A stretch of DNA of 64,000 nucleotides. It comes from Lachnospira pectinoschiza. GTDB taxonomy: Bacteria; Bacillota; Clostridia; Lachnospirales; Lachnospiraceae. The stretch spans positions 1 through 64,000 of the forward strand of contig NZ_JAJCRR010000007.1 in assembly GCF_020564355.1 (NCBI RefSeq). The letters are read 5' to 3'. Below, piece after piece: positions 56,679 to 64,000 of the stretch. The translations under genes were made by a program, and so were the position numbers. The stretch's first letter is position 1, and the number at the start of each line of letters is the position of its first letter. The notes beneath the pieces were generated by a model. That model made no database searches. It saw only the letters and a list, made by a program, of their open reading frames with translations, and had not been told where the DNA came from.

Positions 56679-57773
56679 ATGATACGTGTGGATGTAAAAG
56701 ATTTAAAAGGTGATGAAATACTGGCAGCCCCTGTGATGTCAGCATCTGATACGGTTCTTGTACAGTCCGATACAGAGTTAAAGGAAGAATATATTCAAAA
56801 GCTGACGGACCAGCGGATCGGCTATGTATATGTAAAAGAACAGACCGGCAGCGGACAGATTGTAAAAGAACGGAAAGAAGAAAAAGAGCCGCAGCAAAAG
56901 AAAATATACAGGCTGGATGAAACGACAGACCGTTCAAGGGAAATTGTCGCGGGGATTCTTGACAGACATATTTATAAACATAATTCGGATTTAAAAAAGA
57001 TTGGAGAGGCGGCAGAAAATATTATTGATTCTGTACTTTCAGACCATGATGTCCTGACCAATGTGACGGAAATCCGCAATGTCAGTACAGATATGTATAC
57101 ACACTGTATTAATGTGTGTTCATTATCAACCATTCTGGCATTGAAGCTGAAGATGACAGAGCGTCAGGTACATAATGTGGCGCTTGGGGCGATTCTGCAT
57201 GATATTGGCTTAAAGTATATCCGCGTACCGTATGAGAATATTAGTATTGAAGATATGAATTACAGGGATTTACTGGAATATAAAAAGCATACCATCTATG
57301 GATACAGCTCTGTAGAAAAAGAAGAATGGCTGTCCGATACGGCAAAAGAGATTATTCTTCTTCACCATGAAAACGTAAAGGGAACAGGCTTTCCGTTCCA
57401 GCAGAGAAATGGCAAGTTAAAGGCAGAAGTGCGCTTAGTATCCGTTTGTGATGATTTTGACAGCCTGGTGAGTGGAATCGGTAACCGGAAGATGAAGATT
57501 TATGAAGCCATCGAGTATATCAAGGTGCATACGGGCATGGAATATGATGCGACCATTGCGAATAAGCTGCTTGAATCGGTAGCAGTGTATCCGGTTGGCA
57601 TGAATGTCATGACGAATGAAGGAGAAATCGGTGTGGTTGTACGCCAGAACCGGGAGGTTACAGACCGTCCGGTAATCCGTATGCTGCGATATGCAGATGG
57701 AACAGATTATAAAGAAGAAGTGGAAAAAGATTTGTTAAAGTATCTGACGGTATTTATTGTCGATACATTATAA
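56679..57773 (+). CDS. HD-GYP-like phosphodiesterase domain protein
   Basis: This 364-residue protein has an N-terminal region resembling DUF3391 (MIRVDVKDLKGDEIL, about 1-110) and an HD-GYP domain (about 125-330) with HDIGLKYI, KKHTIYGYSSV and HHENVKGTGFPFQQRNGKL. The HD residues are present; the GYP triplet reads GFP and the preceding HHE is kept. HD-GYP proteins hydrolyse cyclic di-GMP, so it may counter GGDEF enzymes, but the altered motif leaves this open. It is 28 bp from the next gene. Confidence 0.82.
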   Translation: MIRVDVKDLKGDEILAAPVMSASDTVLVQSDTELKEEYIQKLTDQRIGYVYVKEQTGSGQIVKERKEEKEPQQKKIYRLDETTDRSREIVAGILDRHIYKHNSDLKKIGEAAENIIDSVLSDHDVLTNVTEIRNVSTDMYTHCINVCSLSTILALKLKMTERQVHNVALGAILHDIGLKYIRVPYENISIEDMNYRDLLEYKKHTIYGYSSVEKEEWLSDTAKEIILLHHENVKGTGFPFQQRNGKLKAEVRLVSVCDDFDSLVSGIGNRKMKIYEAIEYIKVHTGMEYDATIANKLLESVAVYPVGMNVMTNEGEIGVVVRQNREVTDRPVIRMLRYADGTDYKEEVEKDLLKYLTVFIVDTL

Positions 57774-57800
57774 GCAGAGGAGTTTATTCAAAAATAATAT

Positions 57801-58712
57801 ATGAATTTATATATGAGAGCGCTTGGATTTTCAAGGATGGATTCCAAAGCTGAGGCAGAATTTATACAAGAGGGGATAAAAGAGTGCATTGATGAGGGGC
57901 TGGTGCTGAAAAATCAAAAATTAAACAGGGGTTCAATGGTGGTAGCAGCAGGCGAATCCATGGGCGTTTATATTTATGGAAGATATGAGGAAAACCGGTT
58001 TGTCTATGAATATCATTTTCCATTTTTAATGGGAAGCGTGGGAACGCAGAATGATGAGATTACGATAGAGCGGCATCTGGATAAGGAGTCGTTTGCAGCA
58101 GTCTGTGATGAGGCAAAGACAGGGGTTACGCTGATTTTTTATTTACAGAATATTATGGATTATCTGGATTATCTGGTTAAAGCAGCAGGGAATCAGAAGC
58201 TTCCGGAACTGCTGGACACAAGAGGTGCTTCCGTAAAAAATCCGGTTCCGGGTAAACGGGCAGTCATGACGGCATTATCCATTGGCGGGATGATACTGCT
58301 TCCAATCCGCAAAAAGCAGGAAAAGGATAAAGAAGCGGAGGAAAGCAGAAGACGGCGTATTGCGGCAGCTAAAAGGGGTGATGAACAGGCAATGGAGAGC
58401 CTGACCCTTGAAGATATTGATACTTATACGGAAATCTCACACCGTATTATCCATGAAGATGTGTTTTCCATCGTAGATTCAACATTTATGCCGTGCGGTG
58501 TCGAATGTGACCAGTATTCTGTGATGGGGGAAATTCTGGAGTTGTCGGAGGTAAGAAATACTTATACAGATGAGAAAGTCTACCAGATGACACTGGAATG
58601 TAACAATATGGTGTTCCGCATGGCGATTAACGAAGCGGATCTGCTGGGGGAACCGGCAGTCGGACGGCGTTTTAAGGGACAGGTATGGCTTCAGGGCAGA
58701 GTGCAATTTTAA
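57801..58712 (+). CDS. DUF3881-like protein of unknown function
   Basis: This 303-residue soluble protein begins MNLYMRALGFSRMDSKAEAE and matches my recollection of the Lachnospiraceae-typical DUF3881 family. Residues 170-200 are a highly charged stretch (RKKQEKDKEAEESRRRR). No catalytic motif or membrane segment is seen. It probably forms an operon with the HD-GYP gene. No function can be assigned. Confidence 0.65.
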   Translation: MNLYMRALGFSRMDSKAEAEFIQEGIKECIDEGLVLKNQKLNRGSMVVAAGESMGVYIYGRYEENRFVYEYHFPFLMGSVGTQNDEITIERHLDKESFAAVCDEAKTGVTLIFYLQNIMDYLDYLVKAAGNQKLPELLDTRGASVKNPVPGKRAVMTALSIGGMILLPIRKKQEKDKEAEESRRRRIAAAKRGDEQAMESLTLEDIDTYTEISHRIIHEDVFSIVDSTFMPCGVECDQYSVMGEILELSEVRNTYTDEKVYQMTLECNNMVFRMAINEADLLGEPAVGRRFKGQVWLQGRVQF

Positions 58713-58828
58713 TAAAATGTTAATAAAATATTAATTTTGCAAAATAAATGGCAATTTATAGGAGATTGTGTTAGTATGAAACAGTGAATAACTATAAGAG
58801 TTTAAGAATATTAATAGGAGATGAAATT

Positions 58829-60898
58829 ATGAGTAAGAAACTTCGTGGAATCGGAGTGCAGCTTGTCGGATTTTTTGTACTGGCAATTTTGATTCCAACA
58901 TTGATACTTGCATTCAGGGCAATAGAAACAACAAAATCAGCCCAGACAGAAAATTTGAAGCTGACAAGTGTACAGACATTACAGGAAACCAAGATGGGAT
59001 TTACTAATTATCTGAAAAATATCAGTCAGCCAATAGACCTTTTAACAAGAAATGATGCCGTAAAGCATCTGGAAGACAGGGGCGATTATGATACGAATGT
59101 AACAACAGTACAGGATGCATTAATTGCTTCCGTTAAAGTTACAAACGGTGCAGAAAGAGCGTATTTTTCAACTGTTACGGGACACCTGATCACAGGCTGG
59201 ACAGAGTGGGATAATACAAAGAATAAGCTGGGTAACAAAAAGTCTATCCAGGACGGTGTGAATAATACAGCAAAAGACTGGTATAAGTCTACAATCGGTT
59301 CACCTGCAAGAAACAGCGTATATGCACAGTTTACAGATCCTTATACAGATTCACAGGGAAATACTGTCATTACCGTTTCACAGGAAATCAAGTATTCAGA
59401 TAACAGCAACTATGGTGCAGTTGCCATGGATATTAATTTTGAAGAAATGACCAATTATGTACAGAGCATCGGTCTGTTAAATACAGGTTATGTGGTTCTT
59501 GTAAACAAAGATGGTAAGATTATTGTAAATAACGATAAGAATACATATTCTTCAGACAGCGTAGGCAGCTACAATTTCTGGAGTAAGTTAAACGCAGAGT
59601 CGCCGGAAGAAATTTACAATGTTCAGGATTTTGATGAAAAGATTAACGGAAAGACAGTACACGTTGTAGTAGCCAGAGATGAAATTACAGACTGGACACT
59701 GGTTGGTTTTATCAGTTCCAATGAAACAGCAAGCGTTGTGAATAAGATTGTTAATGCAACGATTTCATCCGGTATTATTTCATTTATCATCGGTATTGTC
59801 ATTGCATTATTTGTAACAATGATGTTTACAAAGGAAATCAAGAAGATTAACAGTGTTATGCAGGCTGTTGCAGACGGTGATTTAACACAGAGAATTCCAA
59901 TTAAGAAGAAGAATGAGTTTGGTGAACTTGAAGGTAACTTTAATGAAATGGTTGATAATGTATCCATACTGATTAAGGATGTGGAAGAACGTTCACAGGT
60001 TATTATCAAGGCATCAGATAATATTTCTGAGATTTCCAAGACAACAACCGAAACAACAAATCAGGTTTCTGAAGCAATCCAGAGTGTATCCATCGGGGCA
60101 CAGGGGCAGGCGGAAAGCACGAACAATGCGACGAAGGAAGTTGAAAATCTCGCAGAGAGATTACACGAAACAAAGGCATATGTCAGTGATATTAACGATA
60201 TGTCGATTGAAACCCAGCAGATGAGTAACAAGGGTATCACGATTGTAGAAGATTTAATCGGCAAGGGCGAGCAGTCTATTGAAAATTCAAAGATTTCCCA
60301 GTCCGTTGTAGATGAAATGATTCAGAGTATTGAAAAGATTAACTTCATTTCCAATGCCATTACAGAAATTACAGAACAGACGAATCTGTTATCACTGAAT
60401 GCAAGTATTGAAGCGGCAAGAGCAGGTGAGAGCGGCAGAGGTTTCGCAGTTGTAGCCGATGAAATCAGAAAGCTTGCAGAACAGTCACAGCAGTCAACAG
60501 ATGAAATCAAGCAGATTGTTGCCGAGATTACAGATAAGTCTGCACTGGTTGAAAAGACACTTGATGAAACGAACCAGATTATTACTGAACAGAACCAGTC
60601 TATTCAGGATACAAAGGATCTGTTTAATACAATTTCAACATCTATCAATGCCTTAACGGAAGGTCTTGACAATATTGCCAAGTTAAATGAGCAGATGGAT
60701 AACAGCAGAGGAAATGTAATTGACAGAATGGAAGATGTCGCTTCTATTTCTACAGAAACAGCAGCTGCATCCGAAGAAGTAACTGCTTCCGCAGAAGAAG
60801 TTAATGCAACAATGCACAATTTAAATCAGTGCACAGTAGAGCTTGATGAAATCGCAGTTGCATTAAAAGAAGCAATCAACAAGTTCAAGTTACAGTAG
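58829..60898 (+). CDS. Methyl-accepting chemotaxis protein
   Basis: This protein of about 689 residues has TM1 (about 8-30), an extracellular dCache-type sensor (about 35-300), TM2 (about 308-333), a HAMP domain and a long cytoplasmic signalling domain with the conserved tip [38 protein letters not shown]. It relays a ligand signal to CheA/CheW. The start at 58829 follows AGGAG; the longer frame to 58784 is unsupported. The ligand is unknown; the nearby pectinase makes pectin fragments plausible but unproven. Confidence 0.93.
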   Translation: MSKKLRGIGVQLVGFFVLAILIPTLILAFRAIETTKSAQTENLKLTSVQTLQETKMGFTNYLKNISQPIDLLTRNDAVKHLEDRGDYDTNVTTVQDALIASVKVTNGAERAYFSTVTGHLITGWTEWDNTKNKLGNKKSIQDGVNNTAKDWYKSTIGSPARNSVYAQFTDPYTDSQGNTVITVSQEIKYSDNSNYGAVAMDINFEEMTNYVQSIGLLNTGYVVLVNKDGKIIVNNDKNTYSSDSVGSYNFWSKLNAESPEEIYNVQDFDEKINGKTVHVVVARDEITDWTLVGFISSNETASVVNKIVNATISSGIISFIIGIVIALFVTMMFTKEIKKINSVMQAVADGDLTQRIPIKKKNEFGELEGNFNEMVDNVSILIKDVEERSQVIIKASDNISEISKTTTETTNQVSEAIQSVSIGAQGQAESTNNATKEVENLAERLHETKAYVSDINDMSIETQQMSNKGITIVEDLIGKGEQSIENSKISQSVVDEMIQSIEKINFISNAITEITEQTNLLSLNASIEAARAGESGRGFAVVADEIRKLAEQSQQSTDEIKQIVAEITDKSALVEKTLDETNQIITEQNQSIQDTKDLFNTISTSINALTEGLDNIAKLNEQMDNSRGNVIDRMEDVASISTETAAASEEVTASAEEVNATMHNLNQCTVELDEIAVALKEAINKFKLQ

Positions 60899-60944
60899 GC
60901 ATAACGAGAAAGCAATTGACCGTTTTAGCTAATTGTGATAGAAT

Positions 60945-60975
60945 AAGGACAGTCTGAAATCTTCAGACTGTCCTT
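60945..60975 (+). terminator. Intrinsic terminator after chemoreceptor gene
   Basis: AAGGACAGTCTGA and TCAGACTGTCCTT form a perfect 13-bp stem with a 5-nt loop, followed by a T-rich stretch that runs straight into tRNA-Arg. Confidence 0.85.
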
Positions 60976-60979
60976 ATTT

Positions 60980-61051
60980 GTTCTCTTAGTTAAATGGATA
61001 TAACGAGCGCCTCCTAAGCGCTAGTTGTGGGTTCGATTCCCGCAGGGAACA
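60980..61051 (+). tRNA. tRNA-Arg (anticodon CCT)
   Basis: The acceptor stem is GTTCTCT/AGGGAAC with discriminator A, the anticodon loop CTCCTAA gives CCT, and the T-arm is GTGGGTTCGATTCCCGC. It is 72 nt with no encoded CCA. It reads AGG. It begins only 5 nt after the chemoreceptor terminator stem. Its 3' half is a likely attachment site for the decayed element that follows. Confidence 0.9.
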
Positions 61052-61088
61052 TTGATTTTTTGCTTGAAAAAAACAGGCATGGTGGAGT

Positions 61089-61132
61089 ATCGCTCAGATT
61101 AGATTAAAAATTCTAGTCTGGGCGATTTTTTT
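61089..61132 (+). terminator. Intrinsic terminator after tRNA-Arg
   Basis: ATCGCTCAGATTAGA and TCTAGTCTGGGCGAT pair with G-U wobbles around a short AT loop, followed by seven T. Confidence 0.8.
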
Positions 61133-61157
61133 GTTTAGGGAAAAGGGGAAAATTAAG

Positions 61158-61441
61158 GTGATCGGTGACGGCCAGATGATTGAACTACAGGACAGTATCA
61201 AAAATATGGAGTCCTGAATCCATTGATTGTCCGGCCGAGGAAAGAAGGATGCTATGCGATCATTTCAGGGCACAGAAGGAAATATGCAGCGGAGCGACTG
61301 GGGTATAAGAAAATTCTTGATGCAATGGAGGCAACTCAGTGTACGCCATCACTTTCGCAGGAAATCAGGATCAAGAAATTAAGTGAGGCTGGAAAGCTTA
61401 CAGAAAATGAAGTAGAAGGAATTAATCAGCCTGGGATATGA
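61158..61441 (+). pseudogene. Frameshifted ParB/Srx-domain gene of an integrative element
   Basis: The first part reads VIGDGQMIELQDSIKN. The frame then shifts by one base near 61207 (AAAAATATGG where AAAAATTATGG is expected) and resumes VLNPLIVRPRKEGCYAIISG, then HRRKYAAERLGYKK, the ParB nuclease-fold signature. The N-terminal start and the C-terminal half are absent or degraded. Such genes are common in conjugative elements, and this one is dead. Confidence 0.7.
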
Positions 61442-61658
61442 GGAGTCGGATGAAATGGAGTATTCACTGGCAACATTGAATTATCAGCCATTGAGGTGTC
61501 TTTGGTAAATGTAATGAGCAGGGAACAGATTCTTCGTTCTATGGTAGGATAAGCTGAGAGAATTTTATGATTACATCATTATTGATTGTATCCAATACAG
61601 AAAAGGCAGAGCAGGCATCTAGGAAAAGCAGAATATCAAAAGCGAAGGAGGAAAGGAC

Positions 61659-61901
61659 ATGAACCAGAAAGAGTTCAATGAAGTGATCGTCAGGCAGACA
61701 GCTCATTGTAAATTCATGCTGAATACCACATCGAAAGCAGCACTTATGGGGATGTTATCCAAACATCTGATCTCTGTATCGGATATGTGTATGGATGAGC
61801 AGCAGTATTCCAAAGAGCAGTGGGATGAGAAAATTACCGACAGTATTAACTATTTCCTGATTCTTTGTGCGATTGTAGCTTTTGGTTCCACTGGGAGATA
61901 A
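61659..61901 (+). CDS. Small hypothetical protein of the decayed integrative element
   Basis: This 80-residue protein, MNQKEFNEVIVRQTAHCKFM and onward to INYFLILCAIVAFGSTGR, has a good ribosome site (GGAGG 7 bp upstream). I recognise no domain with confidence. It sits between the ParB remnant and the toxin-antitoxin remnant. It may be a truncated gene, since the last residues look out of place. Confidence 0.45.
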   Translation: MNQKEFNEVIVRQTAHCKFMLNTTSKAALMGMLSKHLISVSDMCMDEQQYSKEQWDEKITDSINYFLILCAIVAFGSTGR

Positions 61902-61934
61902 GGAGAACCTCTTCGCAGAGATTCTCCTTGATTT
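61900..61934. terminator. Terminator between convergent genes
   Basis: AAGGAGAA and TTCTCCTT, with inner CTCT/AGAG, form a hairpin followed by GATTTT on the plus strand. It separates the small ORF from the antitoxin gene. Confidence 0.65.
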
Positions 61935-62227
61935 TAAACGGTAGGTTTTGTAGGTTTTACTGTAAGCTGTAAACCGAGATGCTGAAAAATATTAAGCAGT
62001 GTTCCGAGATTTGGGGTTGTTTTGCAGGATTCGATCCGTGCTACGGATGATTGTGGAATACCACACATAGCAGCAAGCTCTCTCTGGCTAAGTCCAAGAG
62101 AAGTACGCTGTTTTACCATGGCACTTATGATGGAGGAAATATTTTCAACTTCATCGATGTCTTTTCCAATTTCAGGATCAACGGTTCTTACATGTTCCTT
62201 ATAGTCATTCCAGGTTTTCATAATCAT
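61934..62227 (-). CDS. XRE-family antitoxin (HigA-like)
   Basis: This 97-residue protein has a helix-turn-helix of XRE type in the C-terminal half (GLSQRELAAMCGIPQSSVARIE, then NLGTLLNIFQHLGLQL). GGAGG lies 4 bp before the ATG, and the gene overlaps the end of the toxin gene by an ATGA. It would neutralise the toxin and repress the pair. The toxin appears dead, so this gene is probably left without its function. Confidence 0.8.
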   Translation of the reverse strand: MIMKTWNDYKEHVRTVDPEIGKDIDEVENISSIISAMVKQRTSLGLSQRELAAMCGIPQSSVARIESCKTTPNLGTLLNIFQHLGLQLTVKPTKPTV

Positions 62228-62589
62228 TCAGCCTCCTTTCGGGCAAGATAATCATCACGTTCGGCCTTTGCTCGTTCAATTTCACGTTTGGGAGTCTTTT
62301 GAGTTTTCTTGCGGAATTGATGTAAAAGCACAAAGGTATCATTTTTGAAATAAAAATATAAAACACGGTTATTGCCTGGGCGAAGCTCCCAGATATCATC
62401 ATCAAGGTGTTTTGTGATATTTTCATTAAGCCGTGTACCATTATCTTCGAGGAGCTGGATGTACAAACTTATTTGCTTGTATTGAATACGGGCATCTTTG
62501 TTTGTAGCTGCTTTGACTCGAAGAGATTCAAGAAAATCTCAAAGCTCTGATCTGCCATTGGAATCTTCGTAAAATTCAATGTTGTACAT
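62224..62589 (-). pseudogene. HigB/RelE-type toxin gene with an in-frame TGA
   Basis: The frame reads MYNIEFYEDSNGRSEL, stop (TGA at 62539-62541), DFLESLRVKAATNKDARI, then the typical phage-derived Gp49/HigB sequence LYIQLLEDNGTRLN, HLDDDIWELRPGNNRVLYFYF and the Lys-rich RKKTQKTPKREIE. A Trp is expected at the stop (ELWDFLESL), so a single TGG to TGA change inactivated it. Restart at a TTG at 62466 would omit the first third of the fold. Confidence 0.78.
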
Positions 62590-62917
62590 TAGTATATGTT
62601 TTCCAAGTGGAAATATTTATTCTATATACACGATAGCATTTATGCTATCAAAAAGCAAATAAAAAATGAAAGAAGAAACAAAATTTGAGTGAAAAAATAT
62701 AAAATTAGTAATTGCCGAGAAACCTTCGGTGGCAGGATTGGAAATGATTAACTTCATTTTCAATCCTGTCAAGGGTTATCCACAAGAAAAATTTTTTCAT
62801 TTTCGGCACTTTTCATAATGGCTTATGAAGGGGTGTGAACTGTAACCAAATTGATACAAGTTTTATGATAAATTTATATAAAGCTTTATAATTAGATATG
62901 AACTTGCATAGCTCAAA
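62590..62917. other. Intergenic region with a hairpin
   Basis: This is 328 bp with no gene. A hairpin CAGGATTG/CAATCCTG with inner AAATGA/TTCATTT lies at 62733-62768. The downstream end of the AraC gene's transcript must also lie here. Nothing else is recognised. Confidence 0.5.
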
Positions 62918-63760
62918 TTAGAAAATTCCATCTATGCAAGTTTTTCTATATTTTGAAGGAGAACAATTAAATTTTTTCTGAAATACAGTAGCTAAATAAT
63001 TAGCATTAGAAAAGCCAGTTTTATAAGCTATCTGACTAATTGATAATTGTGTATTTCCAAGTAATAACTGAGCATGTTGCAATTTGGTTGCTGTTAAATA
63101 ATCAGTATAAGAACAGCCGGTTACTTCTTTGAATAAGCGAGAAAAATGTGATGTTGATAAAGATATGTATTTCGCAGCATCATCTATTGTAGGATTATAC
63201 TCCAGATTATTTTCAATATAAACAAGAACGTCATGTATTCGCGAATCAAATTTATTAAAAAGCAATTGCGAAGATTCTATAGGCAAATGTTCCTGATATA
63301 TTGTAAAAAATAATTTATGTAACATACCAGTTAAAATTAGTTGCGAATAAGGAGTATTATTGTTATATTCCTGATACATTTCTTCAAACTGGGATTTTAT
63401 CTTTATTTGCGATTCAGGTAAAAAATGCAAATAGTCTGTACATAATATGTCAAATTCTGATTGTCCAACTAAATTAATTGCTGGCTGTAATGCTTCAAGT
63501 CGAAATTTAATTATGTATCGTTCATAGGGAATATCAGACATTGCACAATTTCGATGATATACATTCGGTTTACTTATCCCAACATCTCCGGAATGTGCAA
63601 TTTTAATATTTTCATAGGAAAACCATTTACGATCTCCACTGACAAGATATCCTAACATATAATGATCAGAAGCTGCTTGCATGTGTGGCATAGAATATGA
63701 TGCTTCTTTTATCTTGTGGTCTACATGTATTATCTCATTTGAATTCAGAGGGATTGGCAT
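62918..63760 (-). CDS. AraC-family transcription regulator
   Basis: This protein of about 280 residues has an N-terminal AraC-type cupin (HVDHKIKEASYSMPHMQAAS, ISKPNVYHRN) and a C-terminal double helix-turn-helix (IDDAAKYISLSTSHFSRLFK, ISQIAYKTGFSNANYLATVFQ). The start at 63760 follows AAGGAG; the longer frame to 63805 is unsupported. It is divergent from the partial membrane-protein gene at the right edge, which it probably controls. Confidence 0.88.
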   Translation of the reverse strand: MPIPLNSNEIIHVDHKIKEASYSMPHMQAASDHYMLGYLVSGDRKWFSYENIKIAHSGDVGISKPNVYHRNCAMSDIPYERYIIKFRLEALQPAINLVGQSEFDILCTDYLHFLPESQIKIKSQFEEMYQEYNNNTPYSQLILTGMLHKLFFTIYQEHLPIESSQLLFNKFDSRIHDVLVYIENNLEYNPTIDDAAKYISLSTSHFSRLFKEVTGCSYTDYLTATKLQHAQLLLGNTQLSISQIAYKTGFSNANYLATVFQKKFNCSPSKYRKTCIDGIF

Positions 63761-63906
63761 TTGTATCTCCTTATATTCATTATATTGTACACATAATAGC
63801 ATCAAATTAGAGAAAGTGCAACAAAATTGATAGTATATTTAATGTAATTATTAATAAAAACTCATATAATTTAATACATACTAAAAGGATTAAACATGGA
63901 GGTTAT

Positions 63907-64000
63907 ATGAAGAAACAAAATATTTATTTAAAACTATCTGTAAAGTATATTTACTATTTTTTATTATTTACTGTATTTTCTTATTTTTTATCCCATATCT
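63907..64000 (+). CDS. Partial membrane protein gene at the right edge
   Basis: ATG at 63907 follows ATGGAGG. The 31 visible codons read MKKQNIYLKLSVKYIYYFLL and then a hydrophobic stretch, FTVFSYFLSHI, so the product starts with a membrane segment. It is divergent from the AraC gene by 146 bp. The family cannot be told from this fragment; a transporter component is likely given the regulator. Confidence 0.55.
   Translation, partial: MKKQNIYLKLSVKYIYYFLLFTVFSYFLSHI

Noticed and set aside
60980..61051. tRNA-Arg as a truncated pseudogene
   Set aside because: All stems pair, including the acceptor stem with only one G-U, and the length of 72 nt is complete.

Overview
The window is a low-to-moderate G+C Firmicutes chromosome, most likely a gut Lachnospiraceae. 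The reasons are the oriC gene order, the Clostridia-type proteins (two-subunit Fe-S fumarase, meso-DAP dehydrogenase, DUF4446 and DUF3881 families), strong AATGGAG/GGAGG ribosome binding sites, and a very large cell-anchored pectin-degrading enzyme. I cannot name the species from sequence alone.

Layout. 1-6.2 kb, minus strand: a possible rRNA-operon promoter and leader running off the left edge, a LicD-family transferase and a flippase, tRNA-Ser(GCT), two-subunit fumarase and two tandem esterases. 6.2-29.8 kb: the replication-origin block. gyrA, gyrB, recF, an S4-domain gene, dnaN and dnaA point left; rpmH, rnpA, yidD, yidC, jag, mnmE, mnmG and rsmG point right; oriC lies between dnaA and rpmH. 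Then follow a lone hydrolase, a two-component system, two perfect parS sites with parA-parB, a DUF4446 gene and serS. 29.8-41.1 kb: nicotinamidase, two Gfo/Idh oxidoreductases, a truncated GGDEF gene, ddh, an acetyltransferase, two gene remnants, a fluoride riboswitch driving a CPA2-type antiporter, a PanE-like reductase and pgi.

41.1-48.25 kb is an island bounded by two directly repeated, internally deleted IS1182-type elements. It carries araC, a GPH transporter, an alpha/beta esterase and an Old-Yellow-Enzyme Fe-S flavoprotein. The flavoprotein has an HGDR motif at residues 164-167, which as I recall is the signature of the bilirubin reductase BilR. The unit looks like an inducible import, ester-hydrolysis and ene-reduction system for a plant- or host-derived compound. 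48.3-60.9 kb: a nuclease remnant, a 2441-residue surface protein fusing pectin methylesterase and pectate lyase, an HD-GYP-like protein, a DUF3881 protein and a chemoreceptor. 60.9-64 kb: tRNA-Arg(CCT) followed by decayed integrative-element genes, including a toxin gene with a nonsense codon, then an AraC regulator and the start of a membrane protein.

The most novel signal is a family of about 140-bp intergenic repeats (unit A) at four places: fumA-fumB, rpmH-rnpA, serS-pnc and antiporter-panE. A second unit (B) accompanies it twice and recurs once in shortened form. Each A unit folds into four successive hairpins whose arms differ between copies by compensatory changes. Each ends in the Shine-Dalgarno sequence of the next gene, with a complementary CCTCC just upstream. 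A second unexpected signal is three perfect DnaA boxes packed into 30 bp inside mnmE, about 4 kb from oriC.
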